From assembly GCA_903910445.1 (NCBI GenBank), contig CAIVZR010000005.1:31004-95003 (forward strand): 64,000 nt of DNA. Direction: 5' to 3'. This stretch comes from an uncultured Bacteroidota bacterium (GTDB lineage: Bacteria > Bacteroidota > Bacteroidia > UKL13-3). Of this stretch, positions 44,666 through 53,489 are shown piece after piece (the first letter of the stretch is position 1; every line of letters begins with the position of its first letter). The translations under genes and the position numbers were made by a program. Below the pieces are notes generated by a model that was given only the letters and a program-made list of their open reading frames with translations, did no database searches and was not told the origin of the DNA.

Positions 44666-45640
44666 TTAATTACCTGCAAGCCAGATAATGGCATTCATCA
44701 ATAATTTCTTATGGTCACCTTGCACTTCACCATTATAGCCTGCATATAATTTATCGTTTGTATCGCCAGTTCCATCATCGGCCGGACTGCTATCGCTTAA
44801 TGCCACTACACGTCCTTTTCCGTAGGTACACACTGCCACCAATACGCCATGATTCTTGTCCTTACTTTGTTTCGAAACACACAAAGCATCGGCTCCTTTT
44901 GCCAAATGCATTTGCGTTCCTGCGGAGATCTGAATCCATTTAGGCCGGCCATATTTACCATCCAAAACGGGATGCTGGTCCATAGCAAAATGATCTGATT
45001 TCTGTGTGGTCTTAATTAAATCGAATTCAATTGGGAAAGTTTTTCCTGTATTCAAATCATTCCAAATATTCGGACTGTCCCATGAATCGCTGTTACGGTC
45101 GCTTTGGTCATGATCGGCAATCATAAAGAGTCCTCCCCCATTTTCTACGAATTTAAGAATGGCCTCTTTCTCTTCTTTCGTAAAACGAATATTGGGCTCA
45201 TCAACAACGTAAATTTTATAATGCGATAAATCTTGTTCGTTGGTTTGATCGCCATAGGTGATGCGACTTCTAAAAGGAAGTGTTTCAACATAAAAACCTT
45301 CCTTAACACAATCGATTCCCCATGCGCTAAGTGCCCCTGTCCAGTAATCTTCTTTGGTATCTGCAGTAATATTATCTTGTGCTGGAGTAGGAATACGTTG
45401 TGGATTGGCTTCGTTGCTCTTCCCTTCCATCATACTGCCAGTATTATTGTATCCCAGATTATAAACGTCGGCATCAAGCACCCAATCGGCATTGCCACAC
45501 ATTTCGGCTTTGGTGGCATCAAATAATATTTTCAATTTCTCTCCTGATGGATTACTGCCTTTGGGTTGCGATGATTTATTACCACCACAAGAGCATCCGA
45601 AGAAGAGAATAAACAGGAAACTGTATTTTATCATTTTCAT
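44666..45640 (-). CDS. Lipoprotein with a GATase1-like (DUF4350-type) domain
   Basis: 324 residues. Lipoprotein signal MKMIKYSFLFILFFGCSC with the lipid cysteine at 16 or 18, then a polar tether. The domain starts LKILFDATKAEMCGNADWV and has DLSHYKIYVVDEPN, EAILKFVENGGGLFMIADHD and YGKGRVVALSDSSPADD, the alternating layout of class-I glutamine-amidotransferase-like folds without an obvious nucleophilic cysteine. Function unknown. It begins five bases after the DPP IV stop. Confidence 0.75.
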   Translation of the reverse strand: MKMIKYSFLFILFFGCSCGGNKSSQPKGSNPSGEKLKILFDATKAEMCGNADWVLDADVYNLGYNNTGSMMEGKSNEANPQRIPTPAQDNITADTKEDYWTGALSAWGIDCVKEGFYVETLPFRSRITYGDQTNEQDLSHYKIYVVDEPNIRFTKEEKEAILKFVENGGGLFMIADHDQSDRNSDSWDSPNIWNDLNTGKTFPIEFDLIKTTQKSDHFAMDQHPVLDGKYGRPKWIQISAGTQMHLAKGADALCVSKQSKDKNHGVLVAVCTYGKGRVVALSDSSPADDGTGDTNDKLYAGYNGEVQGDHKKLLMNAIIWLAGN

Positions 45641-45645
45641 TTTGC

Positions 45646-47793
45646 CTAAAGTTTTTCCAGGATATAGCGAGTCATTTTACTATACAATTGAAATCTAATT
45701 TCACGTCCAGAGATACTATGATTTTTATTCGGATAAAACTCGCTATCGAATACCTTCATTTGCTTTTCCATCGCATCCACCATCATCACACTATTCTGGA
45801 AATGCACGTTATCATCGGCGGTACCATGAATGATTAAATAATTGCCTTTCAATTTTGAAACCATATTTACAGGTGAGTTATCATCATAGCCCGATACATT
45901 TTCATTCGGGCTTCTCATATATCTTTCGGTGTAAATATTATCATAATAGCGCCAGTTGGTTACCGGAGCAACAGCTATAGCAGTTTTAAATACATCAGCA
46001 CCTTTGGTTATACAGGTGCTACTCATAAATCCACCATAGCTCCATCCCCAAATACCAATTCGGGCTGCATCCACAAAGTTCCAAGTAGCAATCGATTTCG
46101 CAGCAGCAATCTGATCATCACTTTCGTATTTACCCAGTTGTAAATAAGTCTTCTTTCTAAATTCTTCACCTCGAAAACCTGTTCCTGTATTATCTACTGA
46201 TACGATGATATAGCCCTGTTGAGCAAGCATCTGGTACCATAAATAATTGGCGCCCATCCAGCTATTGGTAACGGTTTGCGAATTGGGGCCTCCATAAACA
46301 TACATCAATACAGGGTATTTGCGCGTTGAATCAAAATTCGATGGTTTGATTATCCATGCATTTAAATTATTGATGGTTGTGAATTTTACAGTTGAAAAAT
46401 CGTAGTCCATCATTTTTGTTTTTAATGCTTTATTATCTTCTAATATTTTAATTGAAGTACCATTCATATCGCACAGTTGATAAACAGAAGGCGCATTCGC
46501 AGTGCTATAATTATCGGTAAATAAAGTGAAGCCAGGATTTATTTCAATTCGATGAATTCCATTGCCTTTAGTTAATAGCACTTTTTTAGTTCCTTGAAAG
46601 GTAATGCTGTAGAACTCACGTTCAGAAGGCGTTTCGCAGGCTGCGGTAAAGTAAACCTTTTTATTCTTTTCATCTACCCCTTTAACCTCCTCTATATCGT
46701 AATTCCCAGGAGTGAGGCAAGTTTCCACACCACTTTCAATATGACGAATAAATATATGATTCCATCCATCTTTCTCACTGCTGTATACCATATTTTTCCC
46801 ATCTTTCAAGAAGGTAAGGTTATCATTCATCTCCAAATACGATTTATTTTTTTCGTCGTATTTTACAGTTGATAATCCGTTTTCAATATTGGCGAAGAAG
46901 AGTTTCAAATTATCTTGATGGCGGTTCAGATTAAAGATACAAAGCGTTTTTGCATCGGCGGTAAATTTAATGCGAGGGACATACTCCAGATGATCTTTTG
47001 TAGCAAATATTCTGAGATTCTTTCCAGTGGCAACCTGATAGCTCCAGATGCTCACAAATGAGTTGTCTTCACCTGCTTTAGGATATTTATAAGTGTAATT
47101 TTCAGGATATAGTTTGCCATAATTCGCGAAATTGTATTCGGGAACATTCATTTCATCAAACTTATAATAGGCAATGAAATCGCCTGTAGCATTCCATTGA
47201 AAGGCTTTTGAAAACTCAAACTCCTCTTCATATACCCAATCGCAATTCCCATTGATGATATTGTTTTTCAAGCCATCGTTGGTAACAGCCGTTTCCTTAT
47301 TAGAAATCAAATCATAGATGTAAATATTATTATCCGTCTTCACATAGGCAACCTTGTTCCCTTGAGGGTTAAAGGTAGGGTGAAGCACCTTTTCAGGGCT
47401 TAATATCCAAGTCTTCTTAGTGGATAATTCATAAATATAAACATATGATTTCACACTACGGCGATAGATATTTTCATTTTCGGTGCGAATAATAATTTTG
47501 CTTTCATCGTCACTAAAATAAAACTCACCCAGATTTACTTTTTGTTGTTCGAAGGCGATATCCCCATCGTTGATTAGGGTGGATATGACATTACCGGTTT
47601 TCACCTCTTTTTTTAATAATGCATTATCCTTAACTTCTGTGTAGTACAATCCATTATTCATAAAATTAAAGCCATAAAAACCTTTTGTAGAGAAAGTTCC
47701 TTTAAGCCAAATATCTTCCAAGGTGATATTCTTTTTCGATTGAGAAAAAACCAAGGTTGGTAGTAAAAAAAGTAAAACAAGAATTTTGCGCAT
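45646..47793 (-). CDS. Dipeptidyl peptidase IV-type serine peptidase (S9)
   Basis: 715 residues with a signal peptide (MRKILVLLFLLPTLVFSQ). An eight-bladed propeller region precedes the alpha/beta-hydrolase domain. The double-glutamate motif that anchors the substrate amino terminus is in WVYEEEFEFSKAF near 210. The catalytic triad is visible: Ser in GWSYGG (about 585), Asp in HGTADDNVHF (about 654) and His in NKNHSI (about 693). It removes Xaa-Pro dipeptides in the periplasm. First in a transcript with a lipoprotein and a barrel protein. Confidence 0.93.
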   Translation of the reverse strand: MRKILVLLFLLPTLVFSQSKKNITLEDIWLKGTFSTKGFYGFNFMNNGLYYTEVKDNALLKKEVKTGNVISTLINDGDIAFEQQKVNLGEFYFSDDESKIIIRTENENIYRRSVKSYVYIYELSTKKTWILSPEKVLHPTFNPQGNKVAYVKTDNNIYIYDLISNKETAVTNDGLKNNIINGNCDWVYEEEFEFSKAFQWNATGDFIAYYKFDEMNVPEYNFANYGKLYPENYTYKYPKAGEDNSFVSIWSYQVATGKNLRIFATKDHLEYVPRIKFTADAKTLCIFNLNRHQDNLKLFFANIENGLSTVKYDEKNKSYLEMNDNLTFLKDGKNMVYSSEKDGWNHIFIRHIESGVETCLTPGNYDIEEVKGVDEKNKKVYFTAACETPSEREFYSITFQGTKKVLLTKGNGIHRIEINPGFTLFTDNYSTANAPSVYQLCDMNGTSIKILEDNKALKTKMMDYDFSTVKFTTINNLNAWIIKPSNFDSTRKYPVLMYVYGGPNSQTVTNSWMGANYLWYQMLAQQGYIIVSVDNTGTGFRGEEFRKKTYLQLGKYESDDQIAAAKSIATWNFVDAARIGIWGWSYGGFMSSTCITKGADVFKTAIAVAPVTNWRYYDNIYTERYMRSPNENVSGYDDNSPVNMVSKLKGNYLIIHGTADDNVHFQNSVMMVDAMEKQMKVFDSEFYPNKNHSISGREIRFQLYSKMTRYILEKL

Positions 47794-47887
47794 GATTAAT
47801 CAACTTCATAATGAAGGGGTACAAATATGCTAATATGTGTATAGAATACAAAATACAAATAGGGGGAGATTTTTGAACAAACAATTA

Positions 47888-47919
47888 TTGTTAGTACTAA
47901 TAGGATAACCTTATCTTTG
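47888..47919 (+). promoter_or_regulatory. Promoter for the prohibitin gene with a palindrome in its spacer
   Basis: TTG at 47888-47890, then 21 bases, then TATCTTTG (47912-47919), a consensus -7. The spacer holds the perfect palindrome TTAGTACTAA at 47891-47900, which could be an operator. The leader is about 20 bases. Confidence 0.5.
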
Positions 47920-47940
47920 ATAACCAATAAACTTTAAATT

Positions 47941-48843
47941 ATGTTTCTTATTATACTCGGTATTATTATCATTCTTGTAGCGCATTATGTATTAAAAAAC
48001 AATGCTCGAACTTTTAGCTATGTAACCTTAGGCTACCTATTAGGAGTTGTAGTAATCCTCTCCGGAGTTTCCTCTGCATGTATTAAGCAAATCGATGCTG
48101 GACATATTGGAGTGAAGATCTTATTCGGAAAAGTTCAGGACGATATTCTTTATAGTGGGTTGCATTTTGTGAACCCATTGGTTGAAGTAAAAACCTTAGA
48201 AGCCAAAACGCAGAACTATACCATGAGTGCTGTTCACGACGAAGGCGACCAACTAGGCGATGATGCCATTCGTGTGCTTACCAAGGATGGCTTGGAAGTT
48301 GTGATTGACCTCACCGTATTATATCGAATCATGCCCGAGGAGTCGCCTCGATTATTGCGTGAAACTGGCGCTGATTATAAGGACAAAATTATTCGCCCAA
48401 TAGCACGTACTAAAATAAGAGACAACGCAGTATATTATGATGCTGTTGAGTTATATTCTACCAAGCGCGATACTTTTCAATTGAGAATATTTAATAGTTT
48501 GGAAGAAGATTTTAATAAACGCGGACTTATTCTTGAGCAAATGTTGGTGCGTAATATCGACCTGCCTGCCTCAGTAAAACTCAGTATTGAATCGAAAATC
48601 AATGCAGAACAAGATGCTCAGAAAATGCAATTTGTATTGCAAAAAGAAAAGCAAGAAGCGGAGCGCAAGCGTGTTGAAGCGCAGGGTATAGCAGACTATC
48701 AAAAAATTGTGAGCTTAGAGTTGAACGATAAAATGCTTCAATACGAGACCATCAAAGCGAATAAGGAAATTGCAACATCACCCAATGCCAAAGTAATAAT
48801 TATGGGAGGTAAAAACACCCCTGTAATTATTGATGGAAAATGA
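47941..48843 (+). CDS. Prohibitin-family (SPFH) membrane protein
   Basis: 300 residues. Two short N-terminal hydrophobic stretches (about 2-18 and 25-45) anchor it. The SPFH domain runs about 48-220 with IKQIDAGHIGVKILFGKVQ, RIMPEESPRLLRETGADYKDKIIRP and RDTFQLRIFNSLEEDFNKRGL, and a charged coiled coil (about 220-280) follows. Such proteins oligomerise in the membrane and organise other membrane proteins. No partner protease gene is adjacent. Confidence 0.9.
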   Translation: MFLIILGIIIILVAHYVLKNNARTFSYVTLGYLLGVVVILSGVSSACIKQIDAGHIGVKILFGKVQDDILYSGLHFVNPLVEVKTLEAKTQNYTMSAVHDEGDQLGDDAIRVLTKDGLEVVIDLTVLYRIMPEESPRLLRETGADYKDKIIRPIARTKIRDNAVYYDAVELYSTKRDTFQLRIFNSLEEDFNKRGLILEQMLVRNIDLPASVKLSIESKINAEQDAQKMQFVLQKEKQEAERKRVEAQGIADYQKIVSLELNDKMLQYETIKANKEIATSPNAKVIIMGGKNTPVIIDGK

Positions 48844-48899
48844 GTTGAATCACAACAAATACTAACATTTCAGCCATAAATATCCCATATAAATTATAT

Positions 48900-48907
48900 T
48901 ACCTTTG
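48900..48907 (+). promoter_or_regulatory. -7 promoter element upstream of the YceI gene
   Basis: TACCTTTG matches TAnnTTTG, with a leader of about 45 bases to the ATG at 48958. It probably drives YceI and the downstream kinase/regulator genes. Confidence 0.45.
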
Positions 48908-48957
48908 CCATAATAAGCAAGGAAGTATTATTACAATTATTCTTAGTTTTCAAATTC

Positions 48958-49533
48958 ATGATGCAATTAAAGATCAATAAAGCCAGTAGTATTTATATTG
49001 CGATGGCATTGTTTTTCATTATTGATATCGCATGGACTTTGGCACCCAAGCATCAAGATGCCAAGGTGGAAGAGAGTAATGTAACCTTCATTTCCAAGGC
49101 ACCATTGGAGACCATCATCGCTAGTTCTGTAAGTTTAAATGGGATTTTAGATACAACCAAGCGGGAGTTCCTCTTCCGTATAAATATGGGGAGTTTTCAA
49201 GGCTTTACGAGTCCATTACAAAAAACTCATTTCGAAGAGAACTATCTTGAAATAGCGAAATACCGATATGCTACCTTTAGTGGGAAAATTATTGAAGAAA
49301 CATCCTTTAGCAATAATGGCGATTATGAAGTTCGTGGCAAGGGAATTTTCAATTTACATGGTATCTCTCAGGAGAAAACCATTAAATGCAATGTCAATGT
49401 AAAAAATGGGGTATATACTGTAACATCAACTTTCCCAATAAAACTTAATGATTACAAGATTCTGATACCCCATTTAGTTAAGCAAAAGATTGCGGAGGAA
49501 ATAACTGTTACCCTATCTATTAAAATTAAATGA
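48958..49533 (+). CDS. YceI-like lipid-binding protein
   Basis: 191 residues; an in-frame ATG follows directly at 48961. An N-terminal hydrophobic stretch (about 12-28) works as signal peptide or anchor. The YceI fold is indicated by VTFISKAPLETIIASS, EFLFRINMGSFQGF, the YATFSGKI strand and GIFNLHGISQEKTI. Family members bind isoprenoid-like lipids in the periplasm. Its TGA overlaps the ATG of the sensor kinase (ATGA, 49530-49533), so the three genes are likely co-expressed. Confidence 0.83.
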   Translation: MMQLKINKASSIYIAMALFFIIDIAWTLAPKHQDAKVEESNVTFISKAPLETIIASSVSLNGILDTTKREFLFRINMGSFQGFTSPLQKTHFEENYLEIAKYRYATFSGKIIEETSFSNNGDYEVRGKGIFNLHGISQEKTIKCNVNVKNGVYTVTSTFPIKLNDYKILIPHLVKQKIAEEITVTLSIKIK

Positions 49534-52379
49534 GGTACTTTTTTCTACTAATTTGCTGCCTCATTTCAGGAATCGTATTAGCACAACAACCTTTATTTAA
49601 GGAGATAAAACTCACCTACGAGGGTAAGGTACTCGATATCCATAATGGACTTGTCGATTATCATGGCATGCTTTGGATTTGTGCAGAAGACGGCATCTAT
49701 TTGTCGGATGGACAAAATGTAACACGCCCCGTGAATCTCGACAATTCATCGATATACGTTACAACCATCATTGAAACTAACGATCATCATATAGTAGCCG
49801 GAACAAGCAAAGGCGATATACTTTATTTTGAGAATTATAAGAAGGTAAAACCTCCAATGAATAGCCCTTTATGTGAGGCTCCCATTTCAATTATTAAGGA
49901 AGATAAACTGGGGCAATTAATTATTGGAACAAAAGGCAAAGGGGTGTTTCTCTTTCAACAAGATCAATTAACCCATATTTCACAAGCAGAAGGATTGAAT
50001 GATGATTTCATTTATACATTAGCGATAACCTCCGACAATCATTTATTGGTAGGTTCGGATAGGGGAATAAATTTTTGCAGCCTTACCCAAGGTGCGTTGA
50101 AACCGGAAAAAATTCTGAACGATAAATTCGGCTTGAATGATAATATGGTTACTCAATTGGAAATCGCGGAGAACGATGTGCTTACCATCGGGTCACAAGA
50201 TTTTGGATTTCAGTTATATGACCTCAAATCGAATTCCTTTTTAAAAATCAAAGAAGAAGCGGGAACAATTTCAACCATAGCTAATATTCGCAACGAACAG
50301 TGGATTGGGTTTGATGATGGGCATATTATGGATTTGGAGTATGACCCAGTTTTTATGATGCGACCCATAATCGATAAAGGCAATGAGTTATTTCAAAAAA
50401 TACAAAAAATAATCTACTGTAATTATTATTTCGAATTGGTGATTGCCAATAACCGAATTTATTATACGGCGGGCGAATGGCACGAAAAAATACTACCTCC
50501 TGCTAAAAATCTTGTACTTAAATGTCTAACCTATTCGGGAGAGAAATTATTTGCAGTGTATGATAATGGGATTTATTGCAAAGGGCCTCATCAAATTTGG
50601 CAACGGATAAATATTGGATATACATTAAACTATAATGCCGTGAGCAGTATCTGTATCGACCCCAATGGAGTAGTATGGCTAGGCAGTTTGAATGATGGGT
50701 TAATTTATATTACCCCACAGGGTATCACCCAAAAATTAAGCCCCGATGCCATTAATTATGATATTAGTATTTTCAAATTAACCTTGATTGATCAGAGAAT
50801 TTATATCGGCACGATGAATGGCATCTATGCCGTGAATTGGAAATTACGATCATTTGAATCTGGGAATACGCCATTGAATAATGCCTTGAATTCAACTCGT
50901 GGAAAATATATTTATTCAATTTCTGGTGAGGCCAATGGTAAACTTTATTTCGGCACCGATGGGTTTGGATATGGGGTTATTGAAAATGGCGAATCGAAGT
51001 ATTTCACCGACTTTGCATTAACACCTCAGAAATCGGTATTGAATATGACGGAAACCAATGACAAGAAACGGATTTGGTTTAGCACTTTGGATATTGGGTT
51101 GTACAATAATGAACAAAATAATTTCATTGTAAATGATGCGAGGTATACTTATAACAAATATGAAATTTTAGGGATGAGTTCCGACTATCAAAATAATTTA
51201 ATATTGATTCATGAGAATCTGCTATCCATTTTAAACCCTGAAAACAAGCAGCAATACACCTTGTATTTTGGTGGAGAAGGAAATGAAAAGTTGTTTAATA
51301 ATAATATGATTTCGCAAACCGATGCGAATATTTATATTGGGTTAAATGATGGTATTCTATCCTTGCAACCGCATCGATTTATTTATCCTGAGAACATTCC
51401 AGTTACCATACTTCAAACCTATTTAAACTTAAAAAAACTCGACAATGGATATGATCCAAATTTTAACCATGACGAGCATGATATCTCCTTTAAATGCTAT
51501 TTCCCGTGGTTTCAAAATCCTGAACAGGTGCGATATGAGTACTTTTTGGAAGGCTATTCAACCGATACTTTTGAATCATTGGAAAGCCTAATCTCTTTCC
51601 CGAATTTATTGCCAGGTGAATATAGTTTTAAGGTGAGAGGAAAAGCCGAGGGGTATTTATTAAACACGCCTTGGACAATTATTTCATTTACAGTGCATAA
51701 AGCATGGTATAATACTTATTGGTTTTATTTTTTATTGGCGATAATACTAGGCTTTTTATTTTATGTAGTGCTAAAATTAAGAGTAGGTCAATTAAATCGT
51801 TTATCAGAAATCAAGACCAATCATTTGAAACAAGAGATCCGTGTTTTGAATAGTCAGATAAATCCTCATTTCCTATTTAATAGTTTCAGCAGCTTGGTAG
51901 GGCTGATTGAGACGGACACCAAAAAAGCTGTTACCTATACGGAGAACCTTGCAGATTTTTACCGTAATATTGTAAAGTATAAGGATGTAGAAAGCATTCC
52001 AATTGAAACAGAATTGAATATTACGGAGACCTATATCAAGCTGCAAAATATTCGGTTTAATGATTCTGTTCGGTTTGAAGTGGCACCAGAAATTCGGGCC
52101 ATGCATAGAAAGATACCACCTATGACCTTTCAAATTTTAGCTGAAAATGCGATTAAGCACAATAGATTAAGTACAGCGCAACCATTGAGAATAAAGCTTG
52201 AATTGAATGGAGAATATATTTGGTTTTTAAATAATTTAGCATTGAAACTCACCAAGGAAAATTCCACCAATTCGGGATTAAGTTTTGTGAAGGAGCGAAT
52301 ATTGATAACCACAGGAAAAGAAATTGAAATTGATCAAACCCGTACATCATTCATAGTTAAAATACCAATTCAATTATAA
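49530..52379 (+). CDS. Propeller-type sensor histidine kinase of the LytS class
   Basis: 949 residues. Signal peptide (MRYFFLLICCLISGIVLAQ), then a two-component-regulator propeller region (about 25-620) with repeats such as LGQLIIGTKGKGVF, GVVWLGSLNDGL and KLYFGTDGFG, a Y_Y_Y-like Ig domain (about 640-725, YFLEGYSTDTF, FKVRGKAEGY), one membrane helix (about 732-750), and a LytS-type kinase domain with the histidine in NSQINPHFLFNSFS near 780 and the N-box LAENAIKHNR. It senses an unknown external ligand and pairs with the LytTR regulator that starts 31 bases downstream. Confidence 0.93.
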   Translation: MRYFFLLICCLISGIVLAQQPLFKEIKLTYEGKVLDIHNGLVDYHGMLWICAEDGIYLSDGQNVTRPVNLDNSSIYVTTIIETNDHHIVAGTSKGDILYFENYKKVKPPMNSPLCEAPISIIKEDKLGQLIIGTKGKGVFLFQQDQLTHISQAEGLNDDFIYTLAITSDNHLLVGSDRGINFCSLTQGALKPEKILNDKFGLNDNMVTQLEIAENDVLTIGSQDFGFQLYDLKSNSFLKIKEEAGTISTIANIRNEQWIGFDDGHIMDLEYDPVFMMRPIIDKGNELFQKIQKIIYCNYYFELVIANNRIYYTAGEWHEKILPPAKNLVLKCLTYSGEKLFAVYDNGIYCKGPHQIWQRINIGYTLNYNAVSSICIDPNGVVWLGSLNDGLIYITPQGITQKLSPDAINYDISIFKLTLIDQRIYIGTMNGIYAVNWKLRSFESGNTPLNNALNSTRGKYIYSISGEANGKLYFGTDGFGYGVIENGESKYFTDFALTPQKSVLNMTETNDKKRIWFSTLDIGLYNNEQNNFIVNDARYTYNKYEILGMSSDYQNNLILIHENLLSILNPENKQQYTLYFGGEGNEKLFNNNMISQTDANIYIGLNDGILSLQPHRFIYPENIPVTILQTYLNLKKLDNGYDPNFNHDEHDISFKCYFPWFQNPEQVRYEYFLEGYSTDTFESLESLISFPNLLPGEYSFKVRGKAEGYLLNTPWTIISFTVHKAWYNTYWFYFLLAIILGFLFYVVLKLRVGQLNRLSEIKTNHLKQEIRVLNSQINPHFLFNSFSSLVGLIETDTKKAVTYTENLADFYRNIVKYKDVESIPIETELNITETYIKLQNIRFNDSVRFEVAPEIRAMHRKIPPMTFQILAENAIKHNRLSTAQPLRIKLELNGEYIWFLNNLALKLTKENSTNSGLSFVKERILITTGKEIEIDQTRTSFIVKIPIQL

Positions 52380-52410
52380 ATACATTTCACAACCTATATT
52401 TTTATTAAAT

Positions 52411-53172
52411 ATGAAATACCAGATACTTATTTTAGAAGATGAAATGCATTCTGCCAATCGTTTGAAACAAATGGTTGAAGAGGATTCCGAATCTTTTGAG
52501 GTGGTGGCCATGCTACCAAGTGTTGAGGAAGGTAAAATTTGGCTTCAAACCCACCCATTGCCTGACTTAGGATTATTTGATATTCAATTATCCGATGGGG
52601 TATGTTTCGATTTAATTAAAGCCACCAAGCTAGAGATTCCAATCATTTTCACAACCGCCTTCGACGACCGTGCTATTGAGGCCTTTGAGCTTCAGGCCAT
52701 CGATTATTTGCTCAAGCCTATTAGTGGTGAGAAATTAAACCTTGCATTGCAGCGTTTTAAGAAACAGAAGAATATCATTGATGAAAGTAAATTGTACCAG
52801 TTGATGCGACGCATGCAACAACCTGATGGCAATTACCCTGAACGTTTGAAGACCCAGATTGGCAATACCCTCAAAGTATTTAATGTGGTAGATATTTCTT
52901 ATTTCTTTGTGGAGAATAAAAGTGTTTATGCGGTATTATATACTGGCGATCGTTATATGCTTTCATACTCCTTAGACGAAGTGGAAACTTTGTTAAACCC
53001 TAAAAATTTCTTCCGTATTAACCGTCAATTTATTGTTTCCTTGAAATCGATTCAAAAAATGACCGTTTATAGCAAATCACGAATCAAGCTAGACTTACAT
53101 CCTGACCCAAAAACCGAGACGATAACGAGTGTTGAACGGTCGTCAGAGTTTAAGAATTGGCTTGGTCAATAA
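52411..53172 (+). CDS. LytTR-family response regulator
   Basis: 253 residues. Receiver domain (about 3-125) with acidic pocket ILEDE and phosphoacceptor Asp57 (LGLFDIQLSDG), then FTTAFDD and DYLLKP. The C-terminal LytTR DNA-binding domain (about 150-250) has FFVENKSVYAV and FFRINRQFIVSLKSI. Cognate to the upstream LytS-type kinase. GATTCAA repeats and a promoter follow directly downstream, making the next operon a candidate target. Confidence 0.93.
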   Translation: MKYQILILEDEMHSANRLKQMVEEDSESFEVVAMLPSVEEGKIWLQTHPLPDLGLFDIQLSDGVCFDLIKATKLEIPIIFTTAFDDRAIEAFELQAIDYLLKPISGEKLNLALQRFKKQKNIIDESKLYQLMRRMQQPDGNYPERLKTQIGNTLKVFNVVDISYFFVENKSVYAVLYTGDRYMLSYSLDEVETLLNPKNFFRINRQFIVSLKSIQKMTVYSKSRIKLDLHPDPKTETITSVERSSEFKNWLGQ

Positions 53173-53224
53173 CTGATTCAAGCCTCTTAAATCCTTAATC
53201 AGAGATTCAAAATGCTGATTCAAG
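53173..53224. repeat. GATTCAA repeats between the LytTR gene and the next promoter
   Basis: CTGATTCAAG occurs at 53173-53182 and 53215-53224, exactly 42 bases apart (four helical turns). A third GATTCAA lies at 53204-53210 and a related inverted copy (CTTAATCAG) just before it. They sit directly upstream of the -33 element at 53230, the position expected for an activator site. Confidence 0.45.
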
Positions 53225-53229
53225 TCATT

Positions 53230-53263
53230 TTTGTATAAATCACCCCAGGATTTATTAAATTTG
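53230..53263 (+). promoter_or_regulatory. Promoter for the DUF5777/heme-lipoprotein operon
   Basis: TTTG (53230-53233), 22 bases, then TAAATTTG (53256-53263). Both elements match the Bacteroidota consensus. Transcription would start near 53268, four bases ahead of the small open frame at 53272 and about 220 bases ahead of the DUF5777 gene. Confidence 0.6.
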
Positions 53264-53271
53264 CACCGTCT

Positions 53272-53484
53272 ATGAAACGTATTAATGCCTGTCTTATTCA
53301 ATTTTCGAATCCCCTGTTTTATCAAGCTATTTACCTCTTTTCGTCACCCAATTTACAAGAAAAAGTCATTTCGTTTCAAGATTTGCCAATATCATTTTTG
53401 AAAAAGGCAATTTCGGCTATAAAAGTATTATTCTCCCCCCACCTTTTGGCACGAGAATACGTAATGTTAAATATAATAAAGTGA
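53272..53484 (+). CDS. Possible small open reading frame or long leader
   Basis: 70 codons beginning ATG eight bases after a good promoter and ending in a TGA that overlaps a GTG in the next gene's frame. The product would be hydrophobic/basic (MKRINACLIQFSNPLFYQ) with no recognisable domain. Codon use is not clearly that of a protein gene. It may equally be untranslated leader of the DUF5777 mRNA; this 53173-53489 stretch holds nothing else beyond the repeats and promoter. Confidence 0.3.
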   Translation: MKRINACLIQFSNPLFYQAIYLFSSPNLQEKVISFQDLPISFLKKAISAIKVLFSPHLLAREYVMLNIIK

Positions 53485-53489
53485 GTATT

